Shown here in pieces: positions 1 to 8,047 of a stretch of DNA of 64,000 nucleotides. A model generated the notes under the pieces. That model was not told where the DNA came from, ran no database searches, and saw nothing but the letters and a program-made list of their open reading frames with translations. Source of the stretch: Candidatus Poseidonia sp. (GTDB lineage: Archaea > Thermoplasmatota > Poseidoniia > Poseidoniales > Poseidoniaceae). The position numbers and the translations under genes are program-made. Position 1 is the stretch's first letter, and each line of letters begins with the position of its first letter. The stretch spans positions 42,566 to 106,565 of the forward strand of contig JADHPT010000005.1 of the NCBI GenBank assembly GCA_016778305.1, given 5' to 3'.

Positions 1-566
1 GCAAAACCAGGTATGTCCTTCACCAAAATTGTTGTTTTCCCCATTGCGTTTCCGGCTTCTTGGGCGAGGGCGATCGTGGCGTTGCTTGTGCTATCATGGC
101 GAACCAACTCAAGCAATTTCATGATCGGGACTGGATTGAAGAAATGCATACCAATCACACGCTCTGGTCGTGATGTAGCAGCCGCTATGTCTGCAATAGA
201 AAGCGAGGACGTATTTGTCCCCAGCACACAATGGCTCGGAGCGAGCGTGTCCAGTTGGGAGAAAATTGAGTGCTTAAGGTCGGGAATTTCAGGAACTGCT
301 TCGATCACAAGGTCAGCATCACTTACTGCCTTTTCTAGGTCGCTTACGGCCTCTAAGTTTGAACTCCATTGGGCTTTTTCTTCAGCAGTTGTCTTTCCTC
401 GGGCGATGCCTTTGTCCCAAAACGCATCAATGCGTTGCATGCCACGCTCCAATCCTTCAGGAAATGCATCGTAGAGCCGTGTCGTCCAACCTGCCTGTGC
501 GCAGACCTGAGCGATTCCTGCCCCCATTGTACCAGCGCCAATAACTGCAACGCGTTCAATCGCCAT
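1..566 (-). CDS. 3-hydroxyacyl-CoA dehydrogenase, N-terminal part (cut by window edge)
   Basis: Read by translating the minus strand from the ATG at 566; the ORF track shows only other-frame shadows here. The protein begins MAIERVAVIGAGTMGAGIAQ, the Rossmann NAD-binding GxGxMG motif of the 3-hydroxyacyl-CoA dehydrogenase family, and continues with VIEAVPE, LGTNTSSLSI and IGMHFFNPVPIMKLLELV, all hallmark segments of this family. It oxidises 3-hydroxyacyl-CoA to 3-ketoacyl-CoA with NAD in beta-oxidation or in aromatic-CoA degradation (PaaH type). About 188 residues are visible; the C-terminal dimerisation domain lies outside the window. It follows the EamA gene by 22 bases on the same strand, at the end of the run that starts with the BoxB-like oxygenase, so a role in the same CoA-thioester pathway is plausible. 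Confidence 0.9.
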   Translation of the reverse strand, partial: MAIERVAVIGAGTMGAGIAQVCAQAGWTTRLYDAFPEGLERGMQRIDAFWDKGIARGKTTAEEKAQWSSNLEAVSDLEKAVSDADLVIEAVPEIPDLKHSIFSQLDTLAPSHCVLGTNTSSLSIADIAAATSRPERVIGMHFFNPVPIMKLLELVRHDSTSNATIALAQEAGNAMGKTTILVKDIPGF

Positions 567-588
567 GCTTCTGCGAGGTTCTCCACCT

Positions 589-1512
589 TCATGATGCTTG
601 CTCGCCAGTGGTGTTGTTTCGTTGAGCTAACATTACGCCTCCGACGATCAGAGCAAACGCCAGCAGGAGAGAAGGCCCGAGTTTCTCATCGAGGAGGAGC
701 CAACCGCTCAAGATGCCGAAGGGTGGGACGAGGTAGACATAGAAGGCTGACTTTCCCGCTCCGATGGTATGGATGCCATCTGCAAACCAAACATAGGCGA
801 GAACGGTTGAAAATACCGCGAGGAAAAGAATACCCAACCATGCCTCTTGGTTTGGGGCATCAAATCCAAGGTTGTACGTTTCATACCCGGCCCACGGGGT
901 GAGGATCATGAAGCCTACGACCGAAGACCACACGGTCAGATGAAGAGGACCGAGTGGTGTGCGGGCATCATCTGGAATATTGGTCATAACCTTCTTCATG
1001 AGGATGGAAGAACTTGCCCAAGCAAGTGCTGACCCAGCGATGAAGGCATTTCCAATCCATCGGTCGATGGACGGGATATCGGTGTTGGGCGATGCAACAA
1101 AGAGAATCGCTACCCCTGCCAAAGCCATCAGCAGCCCGCCAAATAAGCGTCGTGTCATTGCTTCGTTGAGGAAAAAGACGGCTAGAATGGCAGTAAAAAG
1201 TGGATTAAAGGTGATCATCAGCGATGCATCTCCAGCAGCGGTGTACCCCATTCCGTACATGAAAAGGACCTGATAGAGGAAGGTTGAAAAAAATCCAATC
1301 CAGGCAATTTGACGCCACTGCATACGGGACGGCAGCACCCATTGTTTGGACCATTTGAGGTAGGCTAGAAAGAGAACGATGACGATGACATAACGAATCC
1401 ATGCAGCAGTGATGGGTGGTACATCAGCAGCTACAACACGTCCCGCAGGCCAGCCTAATCCCCAGATTGCAGCTACCAAAACGAGTTTGAAGTGAAGACT
1501 TGCATGCTTCAT
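589..1512 (-). CDS. EamA/DMT-family transporter
   Basis: A 307-aa, very hydrophobic protein with about ten membrane segments arranged as two EamA halves. The first half contains WGLGWPAGRVVAADVPPITAAWIR and ends near IAWIGFFSTFLYQVLFMYGMGYTAAGDASL; the second contains STVLAYVWFADGIHTIGAGKSAFYVYLVPPFGILSGWLLLDEKLG. Both are typical of drug/metabolite transporter superfamily carriers, which usually export or exchange small metabolites at the cytoplasmic membrane. The substrate cannot be read from sequence. Its start overlaps the stop of the upstream unknown gene by four bases (ATGA), so the two are probably translationally coupled. Confidence 0.9.
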   Translation of the reverse strand: MKHASLHFKLVLVAAIWGLGWPAGRVVAADVPPITAAWIRYVIVIVLFLAYLKWSKQWVLPSRMQWRQIAWIGFFSTFLYQVLFMYGMGYTAAGDASLMITFNPLFTAILAVFFLNEAMTRRLFGGLLMALAGVAILFVASPNTDIPSIDRWIGNAFIAGSALAWASSSILMKKVMTNIPDDARTPLGPLHLTVWSSVVGFMILTPWAGYETYNLGFDAPNQEAWLGILFLAVFSTVLAYVWFADGIHTIGAGKSAFYVYLVPPFGILSGWLLLDEKLGPSLLLAFALIVGGVMLAQRNNTTGEQAS

Positions 1513-2045
1513 CCAAATCGCTCCAAGCCCAACTGCAACATCCTCGATCGGGGAAGCCCGATTTCGGGAAGTCCAGCAGCAGGGGCATGGAGTTTGAGGC
1601 CTTCAATTCTGCTCACATAGAGGCCGTAGCTAGCGATATCCTTGGGCTTGTAGGGCGTTTCCAGCCCCATGCGGTCCAGCGTTTCACAGGCTTTTTGCGA
1701 GTATATTGGGAAGAGGTTGGTCGAAAAGTGCATCCACTCGGATATACGCTGAGCGTCTACATCATCCAGTGTCATCAAATGTTCAAGCAAAGCTACATCG
1801 GGATAATTCGTGGTTCGAAGTACCATTTCTACTTCGTTCACAACATCTTCCGGCCATGCGAAGGGCGCCCGGTCGGACCAGACGTCAGCAATTCGCACGT
1901 GGTCTATGGAATGCTTGGTTTCAATGGCGTAGAGCGATTCGATGTAGGCTTCGTCTTCATAGGCGTCGTTTACCAACCGGGGAAGGGCCTCATAGAAGCG
2001 TTCGCACATCGCGGCGTCCACGCCGTAGAGAGCAACTGGGATCAT
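1509..2045 (-). CDS. Uncharacterised protein downstream of BoxB-like oxygenase
   Basis: A soluble, acidic protein of about 178 residues that I do not recognise. It has no signal peptide or membrane segment, and no obvious metal or nucleotide motif. Charged helical stretches dominate, for example VNDAYEDEAYIESLYAIETKHSIDHVRIADVW and DVALLEHLMTLDDVDAQRISEWM. I chose the ATG at 2045 over the GTG one codon earlier. It sits 20 bases after the BoxB-like gene and overlaps the EamA gene by four bases, so it is most likely cotranscribed with both. An accessory or assembly role for the oxygenase is possible but unproven. Confidence 0.7.
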   Translation of the reverse strand: MIPVALYGVDAAMCERFYEALPRLVNDAYEDEAYIESLYAIETKHSIDHVRIADVWSDRAPFAWPEDVVNEVEMVLRTTNYPDVALLEHLMTLDDVDAQRISEWMHFSTNLFPIYSQKACETLDRMGLETPYKPKDIASYGLYVSRIEGLKLHAPAAGLPEIGLPRSRMLQLGLERFG

Positions 2046-2067
2046 CACAAATCAACCCGAATGAACA

Positions 2068-3228
2068 TCAGGCGCTTGCACCGATGCCAGAGGCAAGTTG
2101 GCGAGCAGTCAATGGCTTTTCAGCCACCCATTGTTGTTCGAACATTGCCTTGAGGTCCTCTTCGTCTTGAGCGGTTGGGAAGTGGTTGTGCATGTAGGTC
2201 TCCCACGCTGCATCATCACCCTCGAAAGCCACGCCTTCAACGGTCATGCGTTGACGCTTGAAGTGCCCAATTTCACGGTGGAAATTCTCGTGTGGAACGT
2301 AGAGCTTCGTGCTGCCTTCTGGAAGGTAGCCGTTGAGTTTCTCAACCTCGCGAACGATTTCGTCGTGGTAGTGCTGTCGAGCTTCTTCGTTGAGTGTTTC
2401 TTTGGAAACTTCGAGATCTGCTTCGAGTTTCTTTCGCTCATCCCAGCGTCCTTTGATTCCCCAAACATAGGCCCAGTGGGCAGATGAGGATTCATCGACA
2501 CCGAAGAGGTCGTGTGCAGTGGAGACCCACTTGTTGATGTAGCGTTGCAGCATGTCAAGAGGGATGACGCCAGCCTTGATGATACGGCGCAATCCGTTGG
2601 AACCAGTACCAAGGTGGAAGGATTCCTCCTTGAGCATGGGGCCCATACTGGCAGCGAGTGGCTTGAAGGCTGATGTTGAGAGCATACCGAGTTGGAATTT
2701 TCCATCACGGTCCACAAACATGGTGTAGCAGAAGAAGTCCAGCCAGTGTGGCATGGGTCGGTTGAAGGCTCCCAGGAGGCGATCTCCGTCCTGTGCGTTA
2801 CGCTCGAGAAGTTTTTGTGCCTCTCGTCGTCCTTGTTGGCCGAAATAGGTCATGAGGAGATAGGCCATTTGCCATCCGTGGCGTTGTTCTTCAGCCATGA
2901 TTCGTGCTGCAGCATAGCGGTCGTAATCGGTTGGAGCGGTCGCCAGTAGGTGTCGTTGTTGCTCAACTGAAGCGAATTCAGTATCACCTTGAACGGTAAT
3001 CATACTAACGAGGGCGTCTCTCATGCTTTGATGCGGGACTTGGAGAGAGCGTTCCCATTTGGCACGTCCCGTGTAATCACCGTACTCGATGAGGTCACCA
3101 GCACGTTCCCAGTCGAATTGAATGGAGAGGTCGAAATCTCCCATCCACTCACGCTTGTAGCCGACATTGTCTTGCCAGGCTTTGAAGTTCTCAATCCAGT
3201 CGTCCCAGGTCTTCGGTAGGTTGTCCAT
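2068..3228 (-). CDS. BoxB-like di-iron CoA-thioester oxygenase (PaaA/BoxB family)
   Basis: A 386-aa ferritin-like protein. The segment ITVQGDTEFASVEQQRHLL, then ARIMAEEQRHGWQMAYLL, LLGAFNRPMPHWLDFF, FVDRDGKFQLGML and LKEESFHLGTG match the layout of benzoyl-CoA 2,3-epoxidase subunit BoxB and the related phenylacetyl-CoA epoxidase PaaA. The Glu and ExxH residues are the expected di-iron ligands. Family members insert one oxygen atom from O2 into a CoA-bound aromatic ring, using electrons from an FNR-type reductase. It is shorter than BoxB as I know it (about 470 aa) and longer than PaaA. There is no adjacent BoxC or PaaBCDE, so the substrate is uncertain. A CysJ-like reductase is at 17.8 kb. 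The ATG lacks a Shine-Dalgarno site but has a TATA box about 27 bases upstream, suggesting a leaderless mRNA. Confidence 0.8.
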   Translation of the reverse strand: MDNLPKTWDDWIENFKAWQDNVGYKREWMGDFDLSIQFDWERAGDLIEYGDYTGRAKWERSLQVPHQSMRDALVSMITVQGDTEFASVEQQRHLLATAPTDYDRYAAARIMAEEQRHGWQMAYLLMTYFGQQGRREAQKLLERNAQDGDRLLGAFNRPMPHWLDFFCYTMFVDRDGKFQLGMLSTSAFKPLAASMGPMLKEESFHLGTGSNGLRRIIKAGVIPLDMLQRYINKWVSTAHDLFGVDESSSAHWAYVWGIKGRWDERKKLEADLEVSKETLNEEARQHYHDEIVREVEKLNGYLPEGSTKLYVPHENFHREIGHFKRQRMTVEGVAFEGDDAAWETYMHNHFPTAQDEEDLKAMFEQQWVAEKPLTARQLASGIGASA

Positions 3229-3231
3229 GTT

Positions 3232-3288
3232 AGGGTGTAGTCGGCGACCTGCTTATACCCTTTACGAACATGTTCGCCTGAACATGTT
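3232..3288 (-). promoter_or_regulatory. Candidate promoter and twin-palindrome operator of the BoxB-like gene
   Basis: On the minus strand, GGGTATAAGC (3251-3260) is a TATA box centred about 27 bases before the ATG at 3228, which fits a leaderless transcript because no Shine-Dalgarno site is present. Directly upstream of the TATA box are two copies of the palindrome GAACATGTT(C), at 3266-3275 and 3280-3288, spaced 14 bases. They sit where an archaeal activator would bind. The second copy overlaps the stop codon of the preceding HTH_10 regulator gene, an obvious candidate binder. The half-site GGTGTAG, also found in the fabI-side palindrome, occurs at 3234-3240. Confidence 0.5.
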
Positions 3289-3910
3289 AGGGGCTTTGCC
3301 GACGAATCTCGTCGGTGAAGGCATGAAACACCGCTGACTCAATGCGTTGGAGTTGATTTGAAAGGGTCGACTTCGCAATGTTAAGCAAGCCCGCCAACTC
3401 CGTCAGATTGATGCGACGGGGGACGTCCCAGTATCCTTCGCGCGATGCCGCTTCAAAGACCTCACGTTGGCGTGGCGTCAAAAGTCGTGGACCCGTGCTC
3501 CTCGTCGATAGCAGTCGGTGCGGGATCTCATCGGAACGGAATCGATTGATCAGGTCTCGCATCTGTTCACGATGCCCTTCGACCGTCCACTCAACCCATC
3601 CGTCCCGTACCTCGAAGGGCGTTCGTGGAACGACGCCCAAGTCGATCAACGGGCGAAGAAAACCACCTCCACCCGCAGAGATGTCGACGTTGAAATAACC
3701 GTCTTCGAGGGGGGTCAATCTGTCAATTCCTTCATGCTGTGTGATGGTTTCGTCAAGTGGCACGTTTGCCCAACAACGAGCAGTCCCTCGCCCTTTCCCT
3801 AGGGGCATGTGTTGTTCAATTCGTAAGGTTGCCTTCGGATGAATTCGAGTCACATCACCGGCCCAATGCCCTTCTGGTAAGCGGACATCAATGCGCAGTT
3901 GTTGTGCCAT
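3287..3910 (-). CDS. HTH_10 (bacterio-opsin activator-type) transcriptional regulator
   Basis: A 207-aa protein whose C-terminal about 55 residues, LLTPRQREVFEAASREGYWDVPRRINLTELAGLLNIAKSTLSNQLQRIE, are a clear Bat-type HTH_10 DNA-binding domain, a family concentrated in Euryarchaeota. The N-terminal 140 residues lack a recognisable PAS or GAF motif and look like a beta-rich ligand-sensing domain of the kind seen in short Bat homologues. The gene lies 59 bases upstream of the BoxB-like gene on the same strand and 13 bases after glpX. The twin GAACATGTTC palindromes between its stop and the BoxB-like gene suggest that it regulates that gene. The target is inferred from position only. Confidence 0.88.
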   Translation of the reverse strand: MAQQLRIDVRLPEGHWAGDVTRIHPKATLRIEQHMPLGKGRGTARCWANVPLDETITQHEGIDRLTPLEDGYFNVDISAGGGGFLRPLIDLGVVPRTPFEVRDGWVEWTVEGHREQMRDLINRFRSDEIPHRLLSTRSTGPRLLTPRQREVFEAASREGYWDVPRRINLTELAGLLNIAKSTLSNQLQRIESAVFHAFTDEIRRQSP

Positions 3911-3922
3911 GCTTCTGTCCCT

Positions 3923-4912
3923 CTATGCCAGCGTCCGGGGGCGAACTTCTTGGTTTTGGACCACGGTTTTTCGGCTGACGTCGATCAATTCATTGAACGT
4001 GGTCGTCGTGCTTTCGCCAAGTATGGCTCCGGGGAGATAGCCATCACAAACACCAGAGGCAGCGAATACAGCATCTTCACTCTGACAGAGGTCATGTGCT
4101 TTCCACAATCGTGTTAGGTCATCGTTGACCATCGTTTCTGCTCGTGCCTCTTCTTCATCTGAGCGGAAGACAAGACGGCCTTCAAACAGTCCACCTAGGC
4201 CACGAATCGCAGTAGCTGAAATAACGCCCTCAGGTGCAGCACCGATTCCCATGAGCATGTCATAGGGCCCCTCGCTCTTGGCTGCCCAAATAGCGCCTGA
4301 GACATCGCCGTCTCCAAGAAGGTCGAGTTGAGCACCCGTTGCACGGATTTCTTTGAACAGGTCGTGATGGCGCTCTCGGTCCAACGCGATGATGCGAACA
4401 TCTTCTGCTTTGCAATCGAGAACATGCATCGCTTGTTCAATGTTGTAAGTGGCTCCACCGTCGAGAGCGACATGGTCTGCCAACAGCGGTCCGGTTGCTA
4501 ATTTGTCCATGTAGCAATCGGGTGCGTGCAGCAAGGCCCCTCGTGGAGCTGCAGCGAGTACTGCGATGGAGTTTGGAGTATTGTCTGCACAATTATTGGT
4601 GCATTCCAAGGGGTCGACGGCGATGTCAATCATCGGGGCTCCTTCCTGTCCGATCATCGAACCCAATTGCTCGCCGATGTAGAGCATGGGTGCTTCGTCA
4701 CGTTCTCCCTCGCCGATGGCGACACGTCCGTCAAAAGGAACGGCGTCAAAGGTACGACGCATGGCTTCAACCGCAGCATCATCAGCTGCATTTTTGTCAC
4801 CCTTGCCGCGCCATGCAGCGCTTGCAATAGCGGCTTGGTCAACCGCTTCGAGGAAATGGTGCGATAGGTCCGTGGTCATGCCCATGTGCGCAGGGACTCG
4901 CGGCAATGCCAT
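3923..4912 (-). CDS. glpX: Fructose-1,6-bisphosphatase class II (GlpX)
   Basis: A 329-aa protein that hydrolyses fructose-1,6-bisphosphate to fructose-6-phosphate, the committed step of gluconeogenesis. Family signatures are VAIGEGERDEAPMLYIGE (metal-binding GEGERD), the IAVDPLECTN loop, ALLHAPDCYMDKLATGP, GDGDVSGAIWAA and MGIGAAPEGVISATAIRGLGGLFEGRL. The usual sequence of the second metal loop is DP(I/L)EGT; here the Gly is Cys (TGC codon on the minus strand). The start could be the ATG at 4912 or an internal Met (MGMTTDL). It is three bases from the moaC stop, in a moaE-moaC-glpX-HTH run. It pairs functionally with the archaeal FBP aldolase at 8.0 kb. Confidence 0.93.
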   Translation of the reverse strand: MALPRVPAHMGMTTDLSHHFLEAVDQAAIASAAWRGKGDKNAADDAAVEAMRRTFDAVPFDGRVAIGEGERDEAPMLYIGEQLGSMIGQEGAPMIDIAVDPLECTNNCADNTPNSIAVLAAAPRGALLHAPDCYMDKLATGPLLADHVALDGGATYNIEQAMHVLDCKAEDVRIIALDRERHHDLFKEIRATGAQLDLLGDGDVSGAIWAAKSEGPYDMLMGIGAAPEGVISATAIRGLGGLFEGRLVFRSDEEEARAETMVNDDLTRLWKAHDLCQSEDAVFAASGVCDGYLPGAILGESTTTTFNELIDVSRKTVVQNQEVRPRTLA

Positions 4913-4915
4913 GAA

Positions 4916-5377
4916 TCAAGCGGTTGATGAGCCTTTGAATTTCTCAACCACACAGAGATCTGTGAGCATGGCAGTGGGGTATTGTCCATCGTGATCTTTT
5001 TCCGATGATTTCACCATGTCAAAGGCACACAAGAGGCCTGCTGCAACACCAGTAAGGGCCTCCATCTCAATGCCCGTTTTGTAGTGGGCAGACACCTCAA
5101 CTTGACACCAAAGATCGTTGCCCTCCCACGTCCATTCGACCTTCGTTCCTTCCAGGGGAATCGGATGGCAATGTGGGATAATACGCGGTGTATCTTTGAC
5201 GGCCTGAATGGCTGCTATGGTCGAGGCTTCCATGACATTCCCTTTCTTGATGTCTCCGTCAACAATGGCTTGTTTGGTAGAGGCCTGAAGGCACAGTCTT
5301 CCCTTCGCCATCGCCCTTCGTTCGACGATTGGTTTCCCTCCGATTTCAACGATTCCTTCGATGCTTGTTTTGTTCAT
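4916..5377 (-). CDS. moaC: Cyclic pyranopterin monophosphate synthase MoaC
   Basis: MoaC works with MoaA to rearrange GTP into cyclic pyranopterin monophosphate, the first step of molybdenum cofactor synthesis. Visible signatures are ASTIAAIQAVKDTPRIIPHCHPIPLEGTKVEW, with the conserved catalytic region HCHPIPL, and KTGIEMEALTGVAAGLLCAFDMVKS, which contains the conserved ALTG and the active-site Asp and Lys. I placed the start at the ATG at 5377 (MNKTSIEG), giving 153 aa, typical for the family; the longer ORF-track start adds an unsupported 17 residues. The start overlaps the moaE stop as ATGA, so the two genes are translationally coupled. Confidence 0.94.
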   Translation of the reverse strand: MNKTSIEGIVEIGGKPIVERRAMAKGRLCLQASTKQAIVDGDIKKGNVMEASTIAAIQAVKDTPRIIPHCHPIPLEGTKVEWTWEGNDLWCQVEVSAHYKTGIEMEALTGVAAGLLCAFDMVKSSEKDHDGQYPTAMLTDLCVVEKFKGSSTA

Positions 5378-5823
5378 CCTAATCCCTCTTTCCATGTCGT
5401 TCCTAACGGTGTGACTTCTTTCTTCCAAATGGGCGCCTGGCGTTTCAGTTCATCGATGAGCCACGAACAGGCTTCAAAGGCTTCCTTGCGATGTGGACTA
5501 GCAACATGAATGGCTACGATGGGTTCTCCCGGTCCAACCGCACCCGTGCGGTGTGCCATTGCTACTCCGTGAAGACCGTAGGTCGATACCGCATCGGTTG
5601 CGAGGTCGAGCAGGACTGGGCGTAGTTGGTCATGCCACGCATCAAATTCCAGACGAAGAATTTCTGTTCCCTGATCAATTCCGCGAGTCAATCCAACAAA
5701 ACTGACCACAGCTCCGCAACCTTCGGTGTTGAGTTGCTGAAGCAAGGCCTCTGGGTCGAGCACGGTTCGTGCTTCTTCAACCACGATATGCTCGGCCATG
5801 GTCCTACGACGAGAACACATCAT
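5374..5823 (-). CDS. moaE: Molybdopterin synthase catalytic subunit MoaE
   Basis: MoaE transfers sulfur from thiocarboxylated MoaD to cyclic pyranopterin to make molybdopterin. Family features are GCGAVVSFVGLTRG near the N terminus, LRLEFDAWHDQL, VAMAHRTGAVGPGEPIVAIHVASPHRKEAFEACSWLIDELKRQAPIWKKE; the HR and K..IWK(K/R)E residues form the active site. The protein is 149 aa from the first ATG at 5823; an internal Met (MAEHIVV, 5799) is an equally good start. No MoaD, MoaA or molybdoenzyme is in the window. The divergent FAD-oxidoreductase gene starts only 27 to 51 bases away. Confidence 0.93.
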   Translation of the reverse strand: MMCSRRRTMAEHIVVEEARTVLDPEALLQQLNTEGCGAVVSFVGLTRGIDQGTEILRLEFDAWHDQLRPVLLDLATDAVSTYGLHGVAMAHRTGAVGPGEPIVAIHVASPHRKEAFEACSWLIDELKRQAPIWKKEVTPLGTTWKEGLG

Positions 5824-5850
5824 TCAAACCTCACGCCTCCATGGCATACC

Positions 5851-7134
5851 ATGGCCGAGGCTGCAAGCCACCACCCTCCCGTCCACATCATGGGCGCTGG
5901 CTTGTCAGGGTTGGCCGCAGCAACCTTGCTCGCGAGAGCCGGCCGTGAGGTCCACGTCCATGACATACGACAGGATTCAGGTGCTCGCTTTGACGGAGAT
6001 TTCCAAGCCTTGGAAAACTGGAGCATGGATGAAGATTTTTTTGAACAACTCAATGAATGGGGCCTCGCCCCCTCGAGTTTCAAAGCCACGACCTTCGACA
6101 CCGTAGACCTCATTCACCCTGACGATGTCATCACGCAAGCAAGGACATCGGGTGTGGCATACAGGATCGTCGAGCGTGGTACTTCGGATCACGCCATCGA
6201 CCAAGGCTTCAAGCGACAGGCGATCGAAGCCGGGGCGACCATCCACTACGGCTCTCGAGTCAAAGAGGAAGACTGCACCATCATCGCGTGCGGCCCGAAG
6301 GGGACCTCTGCAGTAGCCTACGGAGAGATGTTCAAAACAGACCATCCCAACCATATTGCGTTTCAATTGAACGATAAATTGGCACCAGGTTCCTATTCGT
6401 ACCTCATCATCATCGATGGAGTTGGCCTGATATGCACCTGCTTATGGCGCAAGCAACGAAAAAGTGAGCGCTTTCTCAATGAGACCATTGCTTGGTATGA
6501 ACGACATTACCCAGACTTGAATCGTCAACCAATCAAACGCGTGGGGGGAAAGGGAGATTTTACGATCAACCAGCACTACAAACAAGACGGCCGGTATTAT
6601 GTTGGCGAATCCGGTGGATTACAGGATTTCATGTGGGGCTTTGGAATGCGTATGGCGGTTTGGTCAGGCGTACTTGCAGCCCGTGACATCTTAGGCGAAG
6701 GTGATTATGAGCGCGACGTACGCCGCTATTTGATGCCATATGTGCGTACCAGTGTAGCGAATCGCTGGTTGATGAACCGTGTAGGTGACCGCATGTTCAA
6801 ACGGATGTGCAAGGCGTGGATGAAGGATCAAAACAAGCGTGGAGATGGCCTGATTTGGATTGGTAAATTATTCCGTCCGACACTGTTGAAACGCCTTCTG
6901 TATCGCTTGGTGAGTCCGTTCATGCTGGTCAAAGACGACAAGGCGATGGGTCGTGGAGTACGCCGTCTTCCCTTCCGCCCAGCATTGAAGCGAGACCACT
7001 GGGAACCATCGGATGAAGCAAAGGCCATTGGAGAGCAGTGGAAACAAGTTCGTCGCCAAGGTGGCCATGTATCCTTTGCAAACGACAACGAACCTGAAGT
7101 CCAAGTGCAAGAAAAGGCAGCGATTTCTTCATAA
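5851..7134 (+). CDS. FAD-dependent oxidoreductase, geranylgeranyl-reductase-like
   Basis: A 427-aa protein starting at the ATG at 5851; the ORF-track start is 75 codons too early and overlaps moaE. Residues 11-35, VHIMGAGLSGLAAATLLARAGREVHVHD, form a Rossmann FAD-binding motif. VGGKGDFTINQHYKQDGRYYVGESGGLQDFMWGFGMRMAVWSGVLAARDIL is the second FAD-contacting segment, laid out as in geranylgeranyl reductases (a GD/GE-xxG motif followed by an A/SG..AA helix). In archaea these enzymes saturate isoprenoid chains of membrane lipids. Sequence similarity is partial, and a related flavin hydroxylase or halogenase-like reductase is possible. The stop overlaps the next start as TAATG. Confidence 0.7.
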   Translation: MAEAASHHPPVHIMGAGLSGLAAATLLARAGREVHVHDIRQDSGARFDGDFQALENWSMDEDFFEQLNEWGLAPSSFKATTFDTVDLIHPDDVITQARTSGVAYRIVERGTSDHAIDQGFKRQAIEAGATIHYGSRVKEEDCTIIACGPKGTSAVAYGEMFKTDHPNHIAFQLNDKLAPGSYSYLIIIDGVGLICTCLWRKQRKSERFLNETIAWYERHYPDLNRQPIKRVGGKGDFTINQHYKQDGRYYVGESGGLQDFMWGFGMRMAVWSGVLAARDILGEGDYERDVRRYLMPYVRTSVANRWLMNRVGDRMFKRMCKAWMKDQNKRGDGLIWIGKLFRPTLLKRLLYRLVSPFMLVKDDKAMGRGVRRLPFRPALKRDHWEPSDEAKAIGEQWKQVRRQGGHVSFANDNEPEVQVQEKAAISS

Positions 7135-8024
7135 TGCCTTCCCGTGTGGGTAGAGGTATGAGCGACCTTTATGGATTGAAACTCGAACCGATGCCGAACC
7201 GTCTTGTCAATTACGGAGTGACAGACAATGGCATCGCTGTGATTGAACTAACCTCTGACTCAGCAGGAGCTCCTATTGAAGGAACCAACGACCGTTCACC
7301 CAACACCTACACTCACGGTATGATGCGTGACATCGACGAAGCAATTGTCAAGGCACGTTTCGATGACAGCGTCACCTGCATCGTCCTCACTGGAAACGGC
7401 GCATCTTTCTTCTCAGCTGGTGCATCCATTCAGATGCTCAACAGCGTCACACCTGGCTTCAAGTACAATTTCTGCCTTCACGCCAACGAGACCCTCTCTC
7501 GCCTCGAACAAACTTCAAAGCTCGTCGTCTGTGCTATCAACGGACACGCAGTCGGCGGTGGCCTTGAAATCGCAATGGCTGCTGATATTCGCATCGCACG
7601 AAAGAACTCCGGAAAAGTCGGCCTACCTGAAATCAACCTCGGCGTTCTCGCCGGGACTGGCGGTACGGCACGACTCACACGCCTCATCGGGAAGGCCAAG
7701 GCACTCGAAATGATGGTCACTGGCGAATTGATGTCCTTTGAGGACGCTCATGCTTGCAATCTCATCAATCACATTTGGGAAGGCGAAGCTGATGATTTCC
7801 GTCGTGACATCCTTGACTGGTGCAGTCAATTCACTCTGCCAAACAAGGCTGTCAAAGCAGTTGGCAACATCAAGCGGTCATGCCAAACGGGACCAGAAAT
7901 TCCCTTCGAGTACCACCTTGCTCTCGAGCGAGAACTCCAAGCGGCTCTCTTCAACAGCAACGACGCCAAAGAAGGCATCGCCGCTTACGTTGAGAAGCGT
8001 GTAGCAAACTTTACTGGCGAGTGA
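7134..8024 (+). CDS. Enoyl-CoA hydratase/isomerase family protein
   Basis: A 296-aa crotonase-fold protein. Signature parts are CIVLTGNGASFFSAGASIQML (first oxyanion-hole strand), VVCAINGHAVGGGLEIAMAADIRIAR (the crotonase GHAxGGGxE motif with a candidate catalytic Glu) and KVGLPEINLGVLAGTGGTARLTRLIGKAKALEMMVTGE. It would hydrate or isomerise enoyl-CoA in beta-oxidation or aromatic-CoA ring processing, partnering the 3-hydroxyacyl-CoA dehydrogenase at the window start. It is much shorter than BoxC. The first ATG overlaps the upstream stop; a second start (MSDLYG, 7158) is possible. Confidence 0.92.
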   Translation: MPSRVGRGMSDLYGLKLEPMPNRLVNYGVTDNGIAVIELTSDSAGAPIEGTNDRSPNTYTHGMMRDIDEAIVKARFDDSVTCIVLTGNGASFFSAGASIQMLNSVTPGFKYNFCLHANETLSRLEQTSKLVVCAINGHAVGGGLEIAMAADIRIARKNSGKVGLPEINLGVLAGTGGTARLTRLIGKAKALEMMVTGELMSFEDAHACNLINHIWEGEADDFRRDILDWCSQFTLPNKAVKAVGNIKRSCQTGPEIPFEYHLALERELQAALFNSNDAKEGIAAYVEKRVANFTGE

Positions 8025-8047
8025 ACACAATAATCGGGTTGAAAACG

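Noticed and set aside
13-474. 153-aa plus-strand ORF at the window start
   Set aside because: It is the antisense of the hydroxyacyl-CoA dehydrogenase, which has clear family motifs on the minus strand.
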